Positions 7,838 to 16,013 are shown, counted from the first letter of the stretch. The stretch: 32,367 bases of DNA from Minisyncoccota bacterium (GCA_023137595.1 JAGLOZ010000043.1:1-32367); one strand, 5' to 3'. The notes: generated from the letters alone by a model not told the origin. Numbers and translations are program-made.

Positions 7838-8623
7838 ATGCGAATAGAAATTTTAGATAAAATTAGAAAAAACGCTCCTGAATTTGTGTGGGATGGTCTA
7901 AGTGAGGATTATGCAACGGATGCGATAATTAAAATCAGAGAAACTTATAAATTTGAACAAAGACATGTTGATATGATGACTGATATTATCGGACTGTTGG
8001 CTCTAAAAGAAATAAATCTGGAACAAGCAAAAGATAACATTCAGAGCAAGTTTGAACTTGACGAAAGATCTGCCAAAGAAGTTTCTTTGATAATTCTTAC
8101 CGAGATATTTTATCCCATCAAAGACTACTTTCCCGGGATTGAAGACGAAATTTTGAAGCTGGGCGGAAAAATTCCAAAGGAAAAGCCGAAGAAGCTGACG
8201 GAACAGCTTTTGAAGAGAGAGGAAGAAATGGAAAAGATGAAGGAGCGGGAAGAAGAGGAAAAGAGAGAAAGAATGGCGGATACGATTATTTCGAAGCCGA
8301 TTGAAGAGCTTGTGAAAGAGTTTCCTGTTGTCGGAGAATATCAGATCGGGAGCCAGAAAGCGATAGAGCTGAAAAGCATGCCGGTTCCAATGAAGCCGCT
8401 CATAAAATTTTGGCTGAAAGATTACAAGGAAAAAATGGGATATTATCAGCATTCCAATCTTGAACGCGTTCAATATGTATATCGCGACAAAAATACGAAA
8501 AACATGAACGAAGAAGAGAGAAGGCAATTGAATTTAATCCTGAAATCTGTAGACGAGGGAATTCCACTTCCCTATTCCACAAGGATGAAGAAGATAGATT
8601 TTTCGAAAACAAATGAGGAATAA
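7838..8623 (+). CDS. unknown soluble protein of the secretion-like cluster
   Basis: The 261-aa protein has no signal peptide and no membrane helix. The N-terminal 110 residues are helical and acidic; a very charged stretch at about 120-150 (KREEEMEKMKEREEEE-like) is probably a coiled coil or linker. The C-terminal part begins EFPVVGEYQIGSQKAIEL and ends in a basic tail. I do not recognise a family. Its position between the VirB6-like protein and PrgI suggests a cytoplasmic accessory of the machine, but the sequence itself does not show it. No strong ribosome-binding site is visible. Confidence 0.75.
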   Translation: MRIEILDKIRKNAPEFVWDGLSEDYATDAIIKIRETYKFEQRHVDMMTDIIGLLALKEINLEQAKDNIQSKFELDERSAKEVSLIILTEIFYPIKDYFPGIEDEILKLGGKIPKEKPKKLTEQLLKREEEMEKMKEREEEEKRERMADTIISKPIEELVKEFPVVGEYQIGSQKAIELKSMPVPMKPLIKFWLKDYKEKMGYYQHSNLERVQYVYRDKNTKNMNEEERRQLNLILKSVDEGIPLPYSTRMKKIDFSKTNEE

Positions 8624-8678
8624 ATATTTTAATTTGGTGCTTTAATAATAAGATTCCTAAAACTTGCAGCAAGTAAGT

Positions 8679-8733
8679 TTAAAAATTAAAAATTTAATCA
8701 TTATTTATAAAATTACAAAATTTAAAAATTAAT
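8679..8733. repeat. AT-rich intergenic repeat, copy A
   Basis: This stretch before prgI shares TTTATAAAATTACAAAATTT and the flanking TTTAATCATTA with copy B (10564-10612, before virB4) and, reversed, with copy C (24285-24330, before rpsO). Two of the three lie directly against a start codon. Confidence 0.6.
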
Positions 8734-8735
8734 CC

Positions 8736-9179
8736 ATGCAATACTCTGTTCCACAATTTTTAGACGTAGAAGATAAAGTAGTCGGTCCGTTTACGGGCAA
8801 GCAGGCGCTTTTTATGATCATTGGATTCGGGGTTTTGCTCATCTCGTTTACTTTTTTCCGCATTTCCTTTTTTATTGTTATTGCTATCCCTACGATAATA
8901 CTTACTCTGGCTTTTGCTTTTTGGAAGCCAAAAGGATTTACAGTTTCAAGATGGATGACAAATATAATAAATTATTATACCACTCCGCATTTTTATGTTT
9001 GGAGAAGAGAGCCTGATTCAAAAATGTTTAAGCAAACTCAAAGAAAACAATCGTCTAAAGAGGTTCAAGCAATTCCGATATCAAAAAACAGAATAAAGGA
9101 ATTGGCATGGCTGCTTGATACGAGTACTTCCGTTAGCATGTCGTATGAAGCAAAAGCAAGACCAAAGGAGAAAATATAA
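8736..9179 (+). CDS. PrgI family protein (VirB3-like T4SS subunit)
   Basis: The 147-aa inner-membrane protein begins MQYSVPQFLDVEDKVVGPFT, the typical PrgI opening. Two close hydrophobic helices follow at about 24-42 and 45-65. Then comes FWKPKGFTVSRWM and a polar tail. PrgI proteins are the small membrane partners encoded just before VirB4-type ATPases in Gram-positive and CPR-like type IV systems, matching VirB3 in function. Here its VirB4 partner follows after an inserted cassette and a TraC-like gene. The stop codon overlaps the left end of that cassette. Confidence 0.85.
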   Translation: MQYSVPQFLDVEDKVVGPFTGKQALFMIIGFGVLLISFTFFRISFFIVIAIPTIILTLAFAFWKPKGFTVSRWMTNIINYYTTPHFYVWRREPDSKMFKQTQRKQSSKEVQAIPISKNRIKELAWLLDTSTSVSMSYEAKARPKEKI

Positions 9180-9646
9180 TTCTATTGTTCCATTGCTATA
9201 TTGTTCTATTGTTAATATTGCCAGAATATGGAAAAGAAATTTTTAAAACTAAATGATTTAGACGCATATAAAATATCTTTTCATCTGTCAAATTATATTT
9301 GGGATATAATAATAAATTGGGACTATTTTGCGAAAGATACCGTTGGCAAACAATTCGTAAGATCAATTGATTCAATTTCAGCCAATATTGCCGAAGGATT
9401 TGGAAGATATAACAAAAAGGATAAAATAAAATTCTACAGATATAGCTTTGGTTCATTAAAGGAATCTTTAGATTGGAATGAAAAAGCAAAAATTAGAAAA
9501 CTTCTCACAGAAGAACAATACAATCATATTTTAGAAGAATTACAAAGATTACCCAAAGAGCTTAACTGGCTCATAAAATTCACTAACGAAAAATTAACAA
9601 TATAGCGATAGAACAATACAACAATTTAACAATATAACAATAGAAT
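9179..9646. mobile_element. inverted-repeat cassette carrying an S23-like gene
   Basis: Left end (9179-9227) and right end (9598-9646) are imperfect inverted repeats of about 48 bases, made of ATTGTT/CTATTG-type units; both outer ends read ATTCTATTGTT when viewed inward. The only gene inside is the four-helix-bundle ORF. The cassette occupies all the space between prgI and the next ATG, from the last base of the prgI stop to two bases before 9649. No transposase is present, so any movement would need help in trans. Confidence 0.55.
9228..9605 (+). CDS. four-helix-bundle protein of the S23 / Avd-like family
   Basis: The 125-aa protein shows the S23 family pattern: an N-terminal YKISFHLSNYIWDI helix, then FVRSIDSISANIAEGFGRY, then FYRYSFGSLKESLDW and a C-terminal helix. 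Proteins of this family were first found in intervening sequences of 23S rRNA genes; the Avd accessory proteins of diversity-generating retroelements share the fold. Here it is neither in an rRNA gene nor next to a reverse transcriptase. It is inserted between prgI and the TraC-like gene within an inverted-repeat cassette. Its function in such free-standing settings is unknown. The family call is strong, the function is open. Confidence 0.88.
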   Translation: MEKKFLKLNDLDAYKISFHLSNYIWDIIINWDYFAKDTVGKQFVRSIDSISANIAEGFGRYNKKDKIKFYRYSFGSLKESLDWNEKAKIRKLLTEEQYNHILEELQRLPKELNWLIKFTNEKLTI

Positions 9647-9648
9647 TT

Positions 9649-10320
9649 ATGTCCACTCCGGAAAAACAAAATAAAAAAGGTCTAAGCACTCAAAAGTATC
9701 TTGAAATTGCTGAGATAAAAGACGGCATTGTCCTTATGAAAAATGGAAGCATGAAGGCTGTCTTAATGGTTTCGTCAATAAATTTTGCTCTCAAGTCTAT
9801 AGACGAGCAAGACGCTATAATTTATCATTATCAAAGTTTTCTGAATTCTCTTGATTTTACAATACAAATAGTGATAAACTCAAGGCAATTAAACCTTGAT
9901 AATTATTTGCAAGTTTTGAAAGAACAGGAGAAAAAGCAGAGGAATGAGCTTCTTCGCATGCAAACTTCAAGTTATATAGAATATATTCAGGGATTGGTCA
10001 AAATGGCTAATATTGTAAGCAAGACATTCTATATCGTTGTTCCGTTCTCAGCATCAGACGCGAAAGGAGGAGCTTTATTGGCTTTAAAGGGAAAGATAAA
10101 AACTTCAAACTTAATTTCAAGTCGAGCGACTTTTGAAAAGTATAAGGACCAGTTATTTCAAAGGGTAGATCACGTAATAGAAAATTTATCCGGAACCGGG
10201 CTCCGAATGACGATGCTTAACACGCAAGAATTAATTGAACTCTATTATAGCTTGTATAATCCTGAAATTTCTGAGAAGAAAGGACTTGCGGATATGGCCG
10301 ATCTTGATTTGGCTAGATAA
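9649..10320 (+). CDS. TraC-like domain protein, partner of VirB4
   Basis: The 223-aa protein has no membrane helix. It shows the strand pattern of the small TraC-like domain: KYLEIAEIKDGIVLMKNGS, then FALKSIDEQDAIIYHYQSFLNSLDFTIQIVI, then a helix with QEKKQRNELLRMQ and FYIVVPF. Such proteins are commonly encoded just before VirB4 ATPases in PrgI-type systems, and probably dock the ATPase. Only two bases separate the ATG from the S23 cassette, and no Shine-Dalgarno is left in between. Translation may therefore rely on coupling or be weak. It is not a broken piece of the VirB4 gene, because that one has its own N-terminal domain. Confidence 0.75.
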   Translation: MSTPEKQNKKGLSTQKYLEIAEIKDGIVLMKNGSMKAVLMVSSINFALKSIDEQDAIIYHYQSFLNSLDFTIQIVINSRQLNLDNYLQVLKEQEKKQRNELLRMQTSSYIEYIQGLVKMANIVSKTFYIVVPFSASDAKGGALLALKGKIKTSNLISSRATFEKYKDQLFQRVDHVIENLSGTGLRMTMLNTQELIELYYSLYNPEISEKKGLADMADLDLAR

Positions 10321-10369
10321 GATGTAATTTCCAATTCTCAATTTCCAATTACTGAATTTCCAAACGCTA

Positions 10370-10556
10370 TTGTCATTGCGAGAAATGAAACGGAGCGATA
10401 GCGAAGTGAAATGATACCGCACCAAGCACGGCACAAGCTCCGCAATCCCGAGATTAGTATCGTATAATATTATATTACGGTTTAATGTTCGTAGTTTCGG
10501 GATTGCTGCGTTGGCTTTTCTCTCACTTCACTTGTTCAGCCTCCTCGCAATGACAA
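10370..10556. mobile_element. MITE-like palindromic element, copy 1
   Basis: About 187 bp. Ends TTGTCATTGCGAG and its complement are exact 13-base terminal repeats. Inner arms GCAATCCCGA/TCGGGATTGC surround an AT-rich core. A second copy lies at 27828-28016 in reverse orientation, sharing the GTGAGAGAAAAGC arm and the TCGTATA core. No ORF of its own. It separates the TraC-like gene from virB4. Confidence 0.8.
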
Positions 10557-10563
10557 TTTGAAA

Positions 10564-10612
10564 ATTGAAGATTTAATCATTATTTACAAAATTTAAAAAT
10601 TTAAAAATTATA
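10564..10612. repeat. AT-rich intergenic repeat, copy B
   Basis: Same family as 8679-8733; it runs up to the virB4 ATG and contains TTTAATCATTATTTACAAAA. Confidence 0.55.
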
Positions 10613-10616
10613 AAAT

Positions 10617-12452
10617 ATGTCTTTCTTGAACAAACTATCATCAAAAAAAAGCAAAACAGTAAAGTCGCAAGGGTCTTCTGAAAAAGCGACTCTTTTGGAG
10701 TCTGAAAAAATATACCAAAAAGGACTTGCAACTGTAAAAGATATTATCGCTCCTGCCGCTTTTAAAATTGAAAGCGACCATATAATGATCAACAAAAAAC
10801 TTGCTTCCATCGTGTTTGTATATGCTTATCCGAGATTTCTTCAGACAAATTGGTTTTCTCCAATTATAAATCTTGATACTACTTTTGATGTTGCTATGTT
10901 TATCCATCCGCAAAATACCGCTGAAATATTAAAAACTCTTCGTAGAACTGTTACGCAGATTCAGTCGCAAATGTCAATGAACGAAGAAAAGGGAATAGTT
11001 CGAGATCCGATTCTGGAAACTGCGTATCAGGATATAGAAGGGCTTAGAGATGATCTTCAACAGGGTATTGAGCATTTCTTCCAATTTGGTCTTTACATAA
11101 CAATATACGCGGATACAAAAGAACAACTAAAGAAAATTGAAACTCAAATAGAATCAACTTTGGAGGCAAAGCTTATTTATATGAAACCTGCCATTATGCA
11201 AATGGAAGAAGGCTTCAATTCAACATTGCCGCTTGGAAGCGATAAATTGATGATAGGCAATAATATGAATACTTCTCCACTGTCAACTACATTTCCTTTT
11301 GTTTCAAGCGATCTAACCTCTAACCAAGGAATATTGTATGGAATTAACAGGCATAATAATAGTTTGATCTTATTTGATAGATTTTCAATGGAAAACGCGA
11401 ATATGGTTATTTTTGCCAAATCTGGCGCTGGAAAAAGTTATGCCGTAAAACTTGAAATTCTGAGAAGCTTGATGATGGAAGCCGATGTTATAGTCGTTGA
11501 TCCTGAAGATGAATATAGGCATCTTTGCGAAACAGTTGGAGGATCTTTTATGAGAATTGCCCTGTCTTCAAAACATCATATAAATCCTTTTGATCTGCCG
11601 ACAGCGATTGGAGATGAAACGGCGGCTGATGTTTTGCGAAAAGCAATCGCTGATATCGCGGGGCTTATCAAAGTTATGCTTGGAAAGATCTCTGCTGATG
11701 AAGATTCTATTTTGGACAAAGCAATCGCGGAAACTTATGCTATCAAAGACATAACTCCTGAAGCTGATTTTACCGATCTTGAACCTCCTGTAATGGGTGA
11801 TTTGCAGACGGTGCTGGAAAATATGAAGGGAGCAGAAAGTCTTTCTACCAGAATCAAAAAATATACCGAAGGGACATTTGCCGGATTTTTAAATCATAAA
11901 ACGAATATCAGCATTGATACCGGAATGGTTGTTTTTAATATCCGCGATATGGAAGAAGAATTGCGTCCAGTGGCCATGTATCTGGTTCTGCATTATATTT
12001 GGACATTGATAAGGTCAAAAATGAAAAAAAGAGTAATGGTTGTTGATGAGGCGTGGGTTATGATGCAACATGAAGACGCGGCTTCTTTCCTTTTCGGCAT
12101 CGCGAAAAGATGCAGGAAATATTTTTTAGGCTTGACTACGATCACTCAGGATGTAACTGATTTTATGACTTCAAAATATGGCAAGCCGATCGTTACAAAT
12201 TCATCAATTCAGCTCTTGCTCAAACAGTCTACGGCGGCTATCAAGGTCATAGTTGATACATTTTATCTTACTGATGAAGAGAAATTCTTGCTTCTAGAAA
12301 GCAATATCGGAGAAGGAATTTTCTTTGCCGGTTCAAAGCGCGCCGCGATAAGAATCGTCGCATCTTACTCCGAAGATCAAATTATAACTTCTGATCCGGA
12401 ACAGCTTCTTGAGATCAAAAAAGCAAAAGAAGAGATCAAAGAGATGGCATAG
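10617..12452 (+). CDS. virB4: VirB4-family type IV secretion ATPase
   Basis: The 611-aa cytoplasmic or membrane-peripheral ATPase powers assembly and transport of type IV secretion machines. An N-terminal VirB4/CagE-like domain covers about 60-240 (FAMF-type strands and RRTVTQIQSQM). The Walker A motif AKSGAGKS lies at about 267-274. ADVIVVDPEDEYRHL follows. The Walker B motif VMVVDEAW has its Asp at about residue 477, and LTTITQDVTDF (Q-loop-like) and LLLKQS come next. The protein is complete and of usual size for PrgI-type systems. It follows a MITE and an AT-rich repeat, so it may need its own promoter, but none is clear. The ATP-binding residues are all present. Confidence 0.93.
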   Translation: MSFLNKLSSKKSKTVKSQGSSEKATLLESEKIYQKGLATVKDIIAPAAFKIESDHIMINKKLASIVFVYAYPRFLQTNWFSPIINLDTTFDVAMFIHPQNTAEILKTLRRTVTQIQSQMSMNEEKGIVRDPILETAYQDIEGLRDDLQQGIEHFFQFGLYITIYADTKEQLKKIETQIESTLEAKLIYMKPAIMQMEEGFNSTLPLGSDKLMIGNNMNTSPLSTTFPFVSSDLTSNQGILYGINRHNNSLILFDRFSMENANMVIFAKSGAGKSYAVKLEILRSLMMEADVIVVDPEDEYRHLCETVGGSFMRIALSSKHHINPFDLPTAIGDETAADVLRKAIADIAGLIKVMLGKISADEDSILDKAIAETYAIKDITPEADFTDLEPPVMGDLQTVLENMKGAESLSTRIKKYTEGTFAGFLNHKTNISIDTGMVVFNIRDMEEELRPVAMYLVLHYIWTLIRSKMKKRVMVVDEAWVMMQHEDAASFLFGIAKRCRKYFLGLTTITQDVTDFMTSKYGKPIVTNSSIQLLLKQSTAAIKVIVDTFYLTDEEKFLLLESNIGEGIFFAGSKRAAIRIVASYSEDQIITSDPEQLLEIKKAKEEIKEMA

Positions 12453-12474
12453 GGATTAGAATCTTGAACTTTTT

Positions 12475-12640
12475 TAAATCCCATCCTTTTAAAGGAGGGG
12501 CAGGGGGTGGTTATTGAAGTCTCGTAGAACTGTAATCTAAAATAAAAAATTTGAAAGATTCTTCTAATTTTTATTTTATATTATAACTCTGTTCGCATTC
12601 AAAAACCCCCTCTAACTCCCCCCTGTCAAGGGGAGAATAA
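12475..12640. repeat. G/C-run palindromic element
   Basis: Left arm around 12481-12517 carries AGGAGGGGCAGGGGGTGG; right arm 12598-12640 carries the matching CCCCCTCTAACTCCCCCC. The core has a second inverted repeat, AAAATAAAAAATT with AATTTTTATTTTA. It fills the gap between virB4 and the next gene and looks like another MITE-type element. Confidence 0.65.
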
Positions 12641-12663
12641 AATGTGCATAAGCCTATTTATAT

Positions 12664-13695
12664 ATGAATTCTGATTTTAGAAAAACCGGAAACAGTAAAA
12701 ATGGAGCCGTGAATTCTTCGCAATCTTCATCTTTTCAAGATGTGCCGGAAGAAACGATCAAACAGATAAAAGATAAAATAGAAAAAAAATTAGGACCAGA
12801 TCTGAAAGAAAAAATTGAAAGCGGAATTGAAAAAGAAGTTGGAGAAAAGGGAGCAAACGAAATATTGCCAGCGCGAGAGAGCAGAGGAGAACAGACGGAT
12901 AGAATTAGGGAAGAAGCGAAAAGTGAAGCAGAAAAAAATAAATACACAAAGAGTGATCCTCTTTCTAAAAATTTAAGAAGACCGGAAGAGAGCAGAAATT
13001 CATCAATTGATTCAGAGAAAAGCAGAAACTTATCAATTGATAGCAAGAGGCAAAAAAAAATAGACAAACATACGGAAGAAGCGAAACGCGAGGCGCAAAA
13101 AGAAATAAAAAAAGCGTCAAAGCAAGTTAAAAGCGTTAAAGCTAAAATAGCGCTTAGGATAGCGGGAGATCATTTTGACAAGATCGCCCTTGCTATAGCT
13201 CAGAAGATGTCAAAAGAAGCAAACAGAGGAGGTCTCCATTCCGTAATGCCGATAGCGATTACTTATTTTATTGCTATTGGTAAAGATATACTTGATGTTT
13301 TTATTAATCTTCTTGATCTTACGGGGATTGGCGTTGTTGTAGTGATTGTGGTAACGGCTATTATCGGTGGAATTTTCGCTATAATATTGGCTGTATTCTG
13401 GATATCGATCGGAGGAGAGTGGAAAGGCGGAATTCTAAAAAAGAAGTTTCTGAAGATGATACTTAAAAGATATGGCTTGAGGATCGTTGTTGTGGTCATT
13501 ATCGGAGATTCTGTCGCGGTATTTAATATACTTCCGTTGATGCTTATTTTCAATATTTGGGCTCATTTTGATTTTGTAAAAGATGTGAGAAAATCAAAAG
13601 TTAAATTCAAGAGTTTTATGGAGGAATATGCAAGTAAAAAAAGAATAAATAAATCTATCGCTAAAAGGTATATATCAAAAATTCAGCAAGAATAG
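12664..13695 (+). CDS. charged-plus-membrane protein of the secretion-like cluster, unknown
   Basis: The 343-aa protein has two halves. Residues 1-165 are highly charged, helical and partly repetitive (RNSSIDSEKS followed by RNLSIDSKRQ). Residues 175-315 hold three or four hydrophobic helices, including a valine/isoleucine-rich pair around 220-250 and 270-300. A short basic tail ends the protein. No signal peptide precedes the charged half, so it is probably cytoplasmic. I recognise no family. Its place between VirB4 and the pilin makes it a probable membrane component, with the charged half available to contact the ATPase; this is inference from position. Confidence 0.75.
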   Translation: MNSDFRKTGNSKNGAVNSSQSSSFQDVPEETIKQIKDKIEKKLGPDLKEKIESGIEKEVGEKGANEILPARESRGEQTDRIREEAKSEAEKNKYTKSDPLSKNLRRPEESRNSSIDSEKSRNLSIDSKRQKKIDKHTEEAKREAQKEIKKASKQVKSVKAKIALRIAGDHFDKIALAIAQKMSKEANRGGLHSVMPIAITYFIAIGKDILDVFINLLDLTGIGVVVVIVVTAIIGGIFAIILAVFWISIGGEWKGGILKKKFLKMILKRYGLRIVVVVIIGDSVAVFNILPLMLIFNIWAHFDFVKDVRKSKVKFKSFMEEYASKKRINKSIAKRYISKIQQE

Positions 13696-13726
13696 TTTCA
13701 AATAATTTAAAATTAATTTAAATAAT

Positions 13727-14965
13727 ATGAACACAAAAAAAATAGCCGTTATGGCAAGTTTTATTACGGCATTGGCTTACGCGGATTTTGTTAGCGCCGC
13801 GAACTGGACTCCTTTAGTCAGAATTCCCGGTCTTCCCGCTACGGGACATGTGGATCTTTCTATGTATCTGGTTGGATTATATAATTTTCTGCTCAGCATC
13901 GTGGGAATTGTAGCGGTTATGATGCTGATTATAGGAGGAATGAGATATATAACCGCCGCCGGGAATGCCGCCGCGATAAGCGACGCGAAGGACATAGTTT
14001 CTAACGCAATAATCGGGTTGCTTCTCGCTCTTCTTTCCTGGGTTTTCATTGCCACCATAAATCCGGATGTGCTTTATATAAAGCAGCCCGGATCCGGTTT
14101 TAATACTACTGATGTTCACGGATCTTGCCATAAGTCCTTTGATCCCATAGCCGGCACTTGTATTTGTATAGATGGTGTTCCCGCTGTCAATGTCGCTCTC
14201 GGTTACCCTCCATATCCAGACCCTATGGCTTGCAATGATGATTGTTATGACCTGGATCATTGTATATTGCCTGATCCCCACCCTTGCATAGCGCCAGGAT
14301 CCCCGAATGATTTCACGGACCTGACTTTTTTAAAGGAAAGTACTTACAATAAAAGATGTAAGTGCATAGACAGCAGCGGCCCCGACGACTATGTTGAGCC
14401 AGATTGGGCGGCAATTGATGCCATGCCCGGAACACAAACTTGCAATGACGTTTGCAGCGACCCGGCGCTTGCCGTGGATGTTAAATATCATGGGATTTCT
14501 TTTGACATAACAATAGGAGAAACTCTTATTGTAAATGAAGATTCTGTGTCGGTAACTGATCAAGCTCTTCATAGCGGAAATGATATATATTTTGATCTTA
14601 CAAACGTGAAAGATTGCAAAAATGATTTAGTTGGCAGAGCAGTTCTATTTGAAAATGGGCAAATTGATCCTGGTATAGCTTTATGGTTTGCAATAGATAG
14701 GTGTTGTGAAAAAGCTACTGCTTGTGGAGGTTGGGCATCTCTTTGCTCGGCTGGAAATATAGCCCTAGGAATAAGTGATTTTTGTAATAATGTAACTCTT
14801 GTTGAAAATCCATTATTCAAAGAAAATCCTGATAAGGTTTATTATATTCGTAAATATTCGTATGCGGCACCAGGTCCATATACTATTTGGGTAGGGATAA
14901 CATCTGATGGGCTGGCTGGTTGCCGAGAGGATCAATTTCTTTTAGATATAGAAATTTTGCCGTAA
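13727..14965 (+). CDS. VirB2/TrbC-like pilin with long cysteine-rich extracellular domain
   Basis: The 412-aa protein has a signal peptide (1-25, ending VSA) and two hydrophobic helices (about 45-74 and 90-112) joined by a short polar loop with AAGNAAAISDAKDIV. This is the VirB2/TrbC-like layout seen in many Patescibacteria. A 300-residue C-terminal part follows, which classical pilins lack. It has 18 cysteines, an even number and all outside the membrane segments. A motif CxCID...CNDxC occurs twice, at 145-173 and 211-243. The domain is probably disulfide-bonded and exposed. The gene closes the cluster and ends at a terminator. It could act as a surface adhesin rather than as a polymerising pilin. 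Confidence 0.75.
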   Translation: MNTKKIAVMASFITALAYADFVSAANWTPLVRIPGLPATGHVDLSMYLVGLYNFLLSIVGIVAVMMLIIGGMRYITAAGNAAAISDAKDIVSNAIIGLLLALLSWVFIATINPDVLYIKQPGSGFNTTDVHGSCHKSFDPIAGTCICIDGVPAVNVALGYPPYPDPMACNDDCYDLDHCILPDPHPCIAPGSPNDFTDLTFLKESTYNKRCKCIDSSGPDDYVEPDWAAIDAMPGTQTCNDVCSDPALAVDVKYHGISFDITIGETLIVNEDSVSVTDQALHSGNDIYFDLTNVKDCKNDLVGRAVLFENGQIDPGIALWFAIDRCCEKATACGGWASLCSAGNIALGISDFCNNVTLVENPLFKENPDKVYYIRKYSYAAPGPYTIWVGITSDGLAGCREDQFLLDIEILP

Positions 14966-14971
14966 AAAAAG

Positions 14972-14998
14972 AGGAATGCGTAAACATTCCTAACTAAT
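14972..14998. terminator. bidirectional terminator between convergent genes
   Basis: Stem AGGAATG/CATTCCT with a six-base loop. On the plus strand a T-run follows from 15000; on the minus strand TCTTTTTTT follows. It serves both the pilin gene and the convergent gene at 14990-15694, whose stop codon lies in the stem. Confidence 0.75.
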
Positions 14999-15694
14999 TA
15001 TTTTTTTTGCGCCGATCACGATGTCGACTCTTTTCATTTCATCTCTTGAAAAAAATTGCGCAAACGATTCTTCGTATAAGATCATTTCTATGTTAATTTT
15101 TTTCCCTGGCGGAATGCTGATTCTGGTTTCTTTAACCGATTCCCCATTAAAAAATGCTTCAAGAGTCATTCCTGAATCATCTTCCTTTAGGAACAAAACG
15201 CCTTTTATTTCATTAATGACTACAGTGTAATCAGTGCAAACACAAAAGGTCATTTTATCTGTTCCAACTCTCCTCACATTTGAGATATAAAAAGAAGTTC
15301 TGTCTTCGTCGCTGCTAAGCTTGGCAGATGAGGGTATTGATACGCTAATACCATCAACAAAAACTGTTTCTCCTGCTTTTATCGTTATGCCTTCGTTGTC
15401 ATTTATGTTTGACACTCCCGACTCAATTGCGGTCTTTCCTAGATATACTTCGGTGATCACTTCCGTCTCTTTGTTATTCTCGGTCCCAGTATTAGTACTA
15501 TTTTCAACCAGCTGATTCAATTTGCTTTCACTGCCATCACTGGTATGTTCAATAGTGTCAACAATATTGTCAGTGGTAGCACCGCTGTTATTCGCAAATG
15601 ATCCTGCCACATAAACTATCATCGCAATAAAAACCACTATTCCGATAATTTTTATCAATGTCCAGCTGTCTTGTCCTTTTCCATATTCACTCAT
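14990..15694 (-). CDS. single-pass membrane protein with exported domain, unknown
   Basis: The 234-aa protein has a short cytoplasmic start, one hydrophobic helix at about 13-32, a Ser/Thr/Asn-rich linker (about 35-75) and an exported region with beta character ending VDIVIGAKKIIS. Two cysteines (FCVC) sit in the middle. A good ribosome-binding site (AAGGAG) lies 10 bases before the ATG. It is convergent with the pilin gene and has its own promoter and a long leader. No family recognised; the exported part may face the same space as the secretion machine. Confidence 0.75.
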   Translation of the reverse strand: MSEYGKGQDSWTLIKIIGIVVFIAMIVYVAGSFANNSGATTDNIVDTIEHTSDGSESKLNQLVENSTNTGTENNKETEVITEVYLGKTAIESGVSNINDNEGITIKAGETVFVDGISVSIPSSAKLSSDEDRTSFYISNVRRVGTDKMTFCVCTDYTVVINEIKGVLFLKEDDSGMTLEAFFNGESVKETRISIPPGKKINIEMILYEESFAQFFSRDEMKRVDIVIGAKKIIS

Positions 15695-15755
15695 TCGTGT
15701 TCAACTCCTTTTCGTTTATTCCACCTCCTACGCGTCATTATTCTTCGCGTTATTC

Positions 15756-15817
15756 GTTGCTTTAGGTGGTTTTTGTCGGCTATTTTTGTAATAGTCTTCA
15801 AAAATCACCTAAGCAAC
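15756..15817 (-). promoter_or_regulatory. strong hairpin in the leader of the 15694 gene
   Basis: On the minus strand GTTGCTTAGGTGATTTTTG pairs with CAAAAACCACCTAAAGCAAC with few mismatches. It lies about 60 bases before the start codon. On the plus strand the same hairpin is followed by GTTTTTATTTTTT, so it could also stop plus-strand transcription, although no plus-strand gene lies upstream. Confidence 0.5.
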
Positions 15818-16013
15818 GTTTTTATTTTTTCAAAAGAACAATTTTGCTAAAAGATTTAATAGGCATATAGCCTACCCCCTTCCTTATCCAAGAGCCTGTC
15901 CTGAATTTATTTTAGGAAGAGGCAGGGGCTTTGAAAATAAAAAAAAACTATCATTATTCTCTTCCCCATCTTCCTCTTTTTTATACTTTCATTATATACT
16001 ATCACAATAAAAC

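Noticed and set aside
9228-9605. Diversity-generating retroelement
   Set aside because: The Avd-like protein is present but there is no reverse transcriptase and no template/variable repeat pair in the window.
9649-12452. TraC-like ORF and VirB4 as one gene split by the MITE
   Set aside because: The VirB4 ORF has its own N-terminal VirB4/CagE-type domain before Walker A and a proper ATG; the small ORF ends cleanly and corresponds to a separate TraC-like protein usual in PrgI-type clusters.
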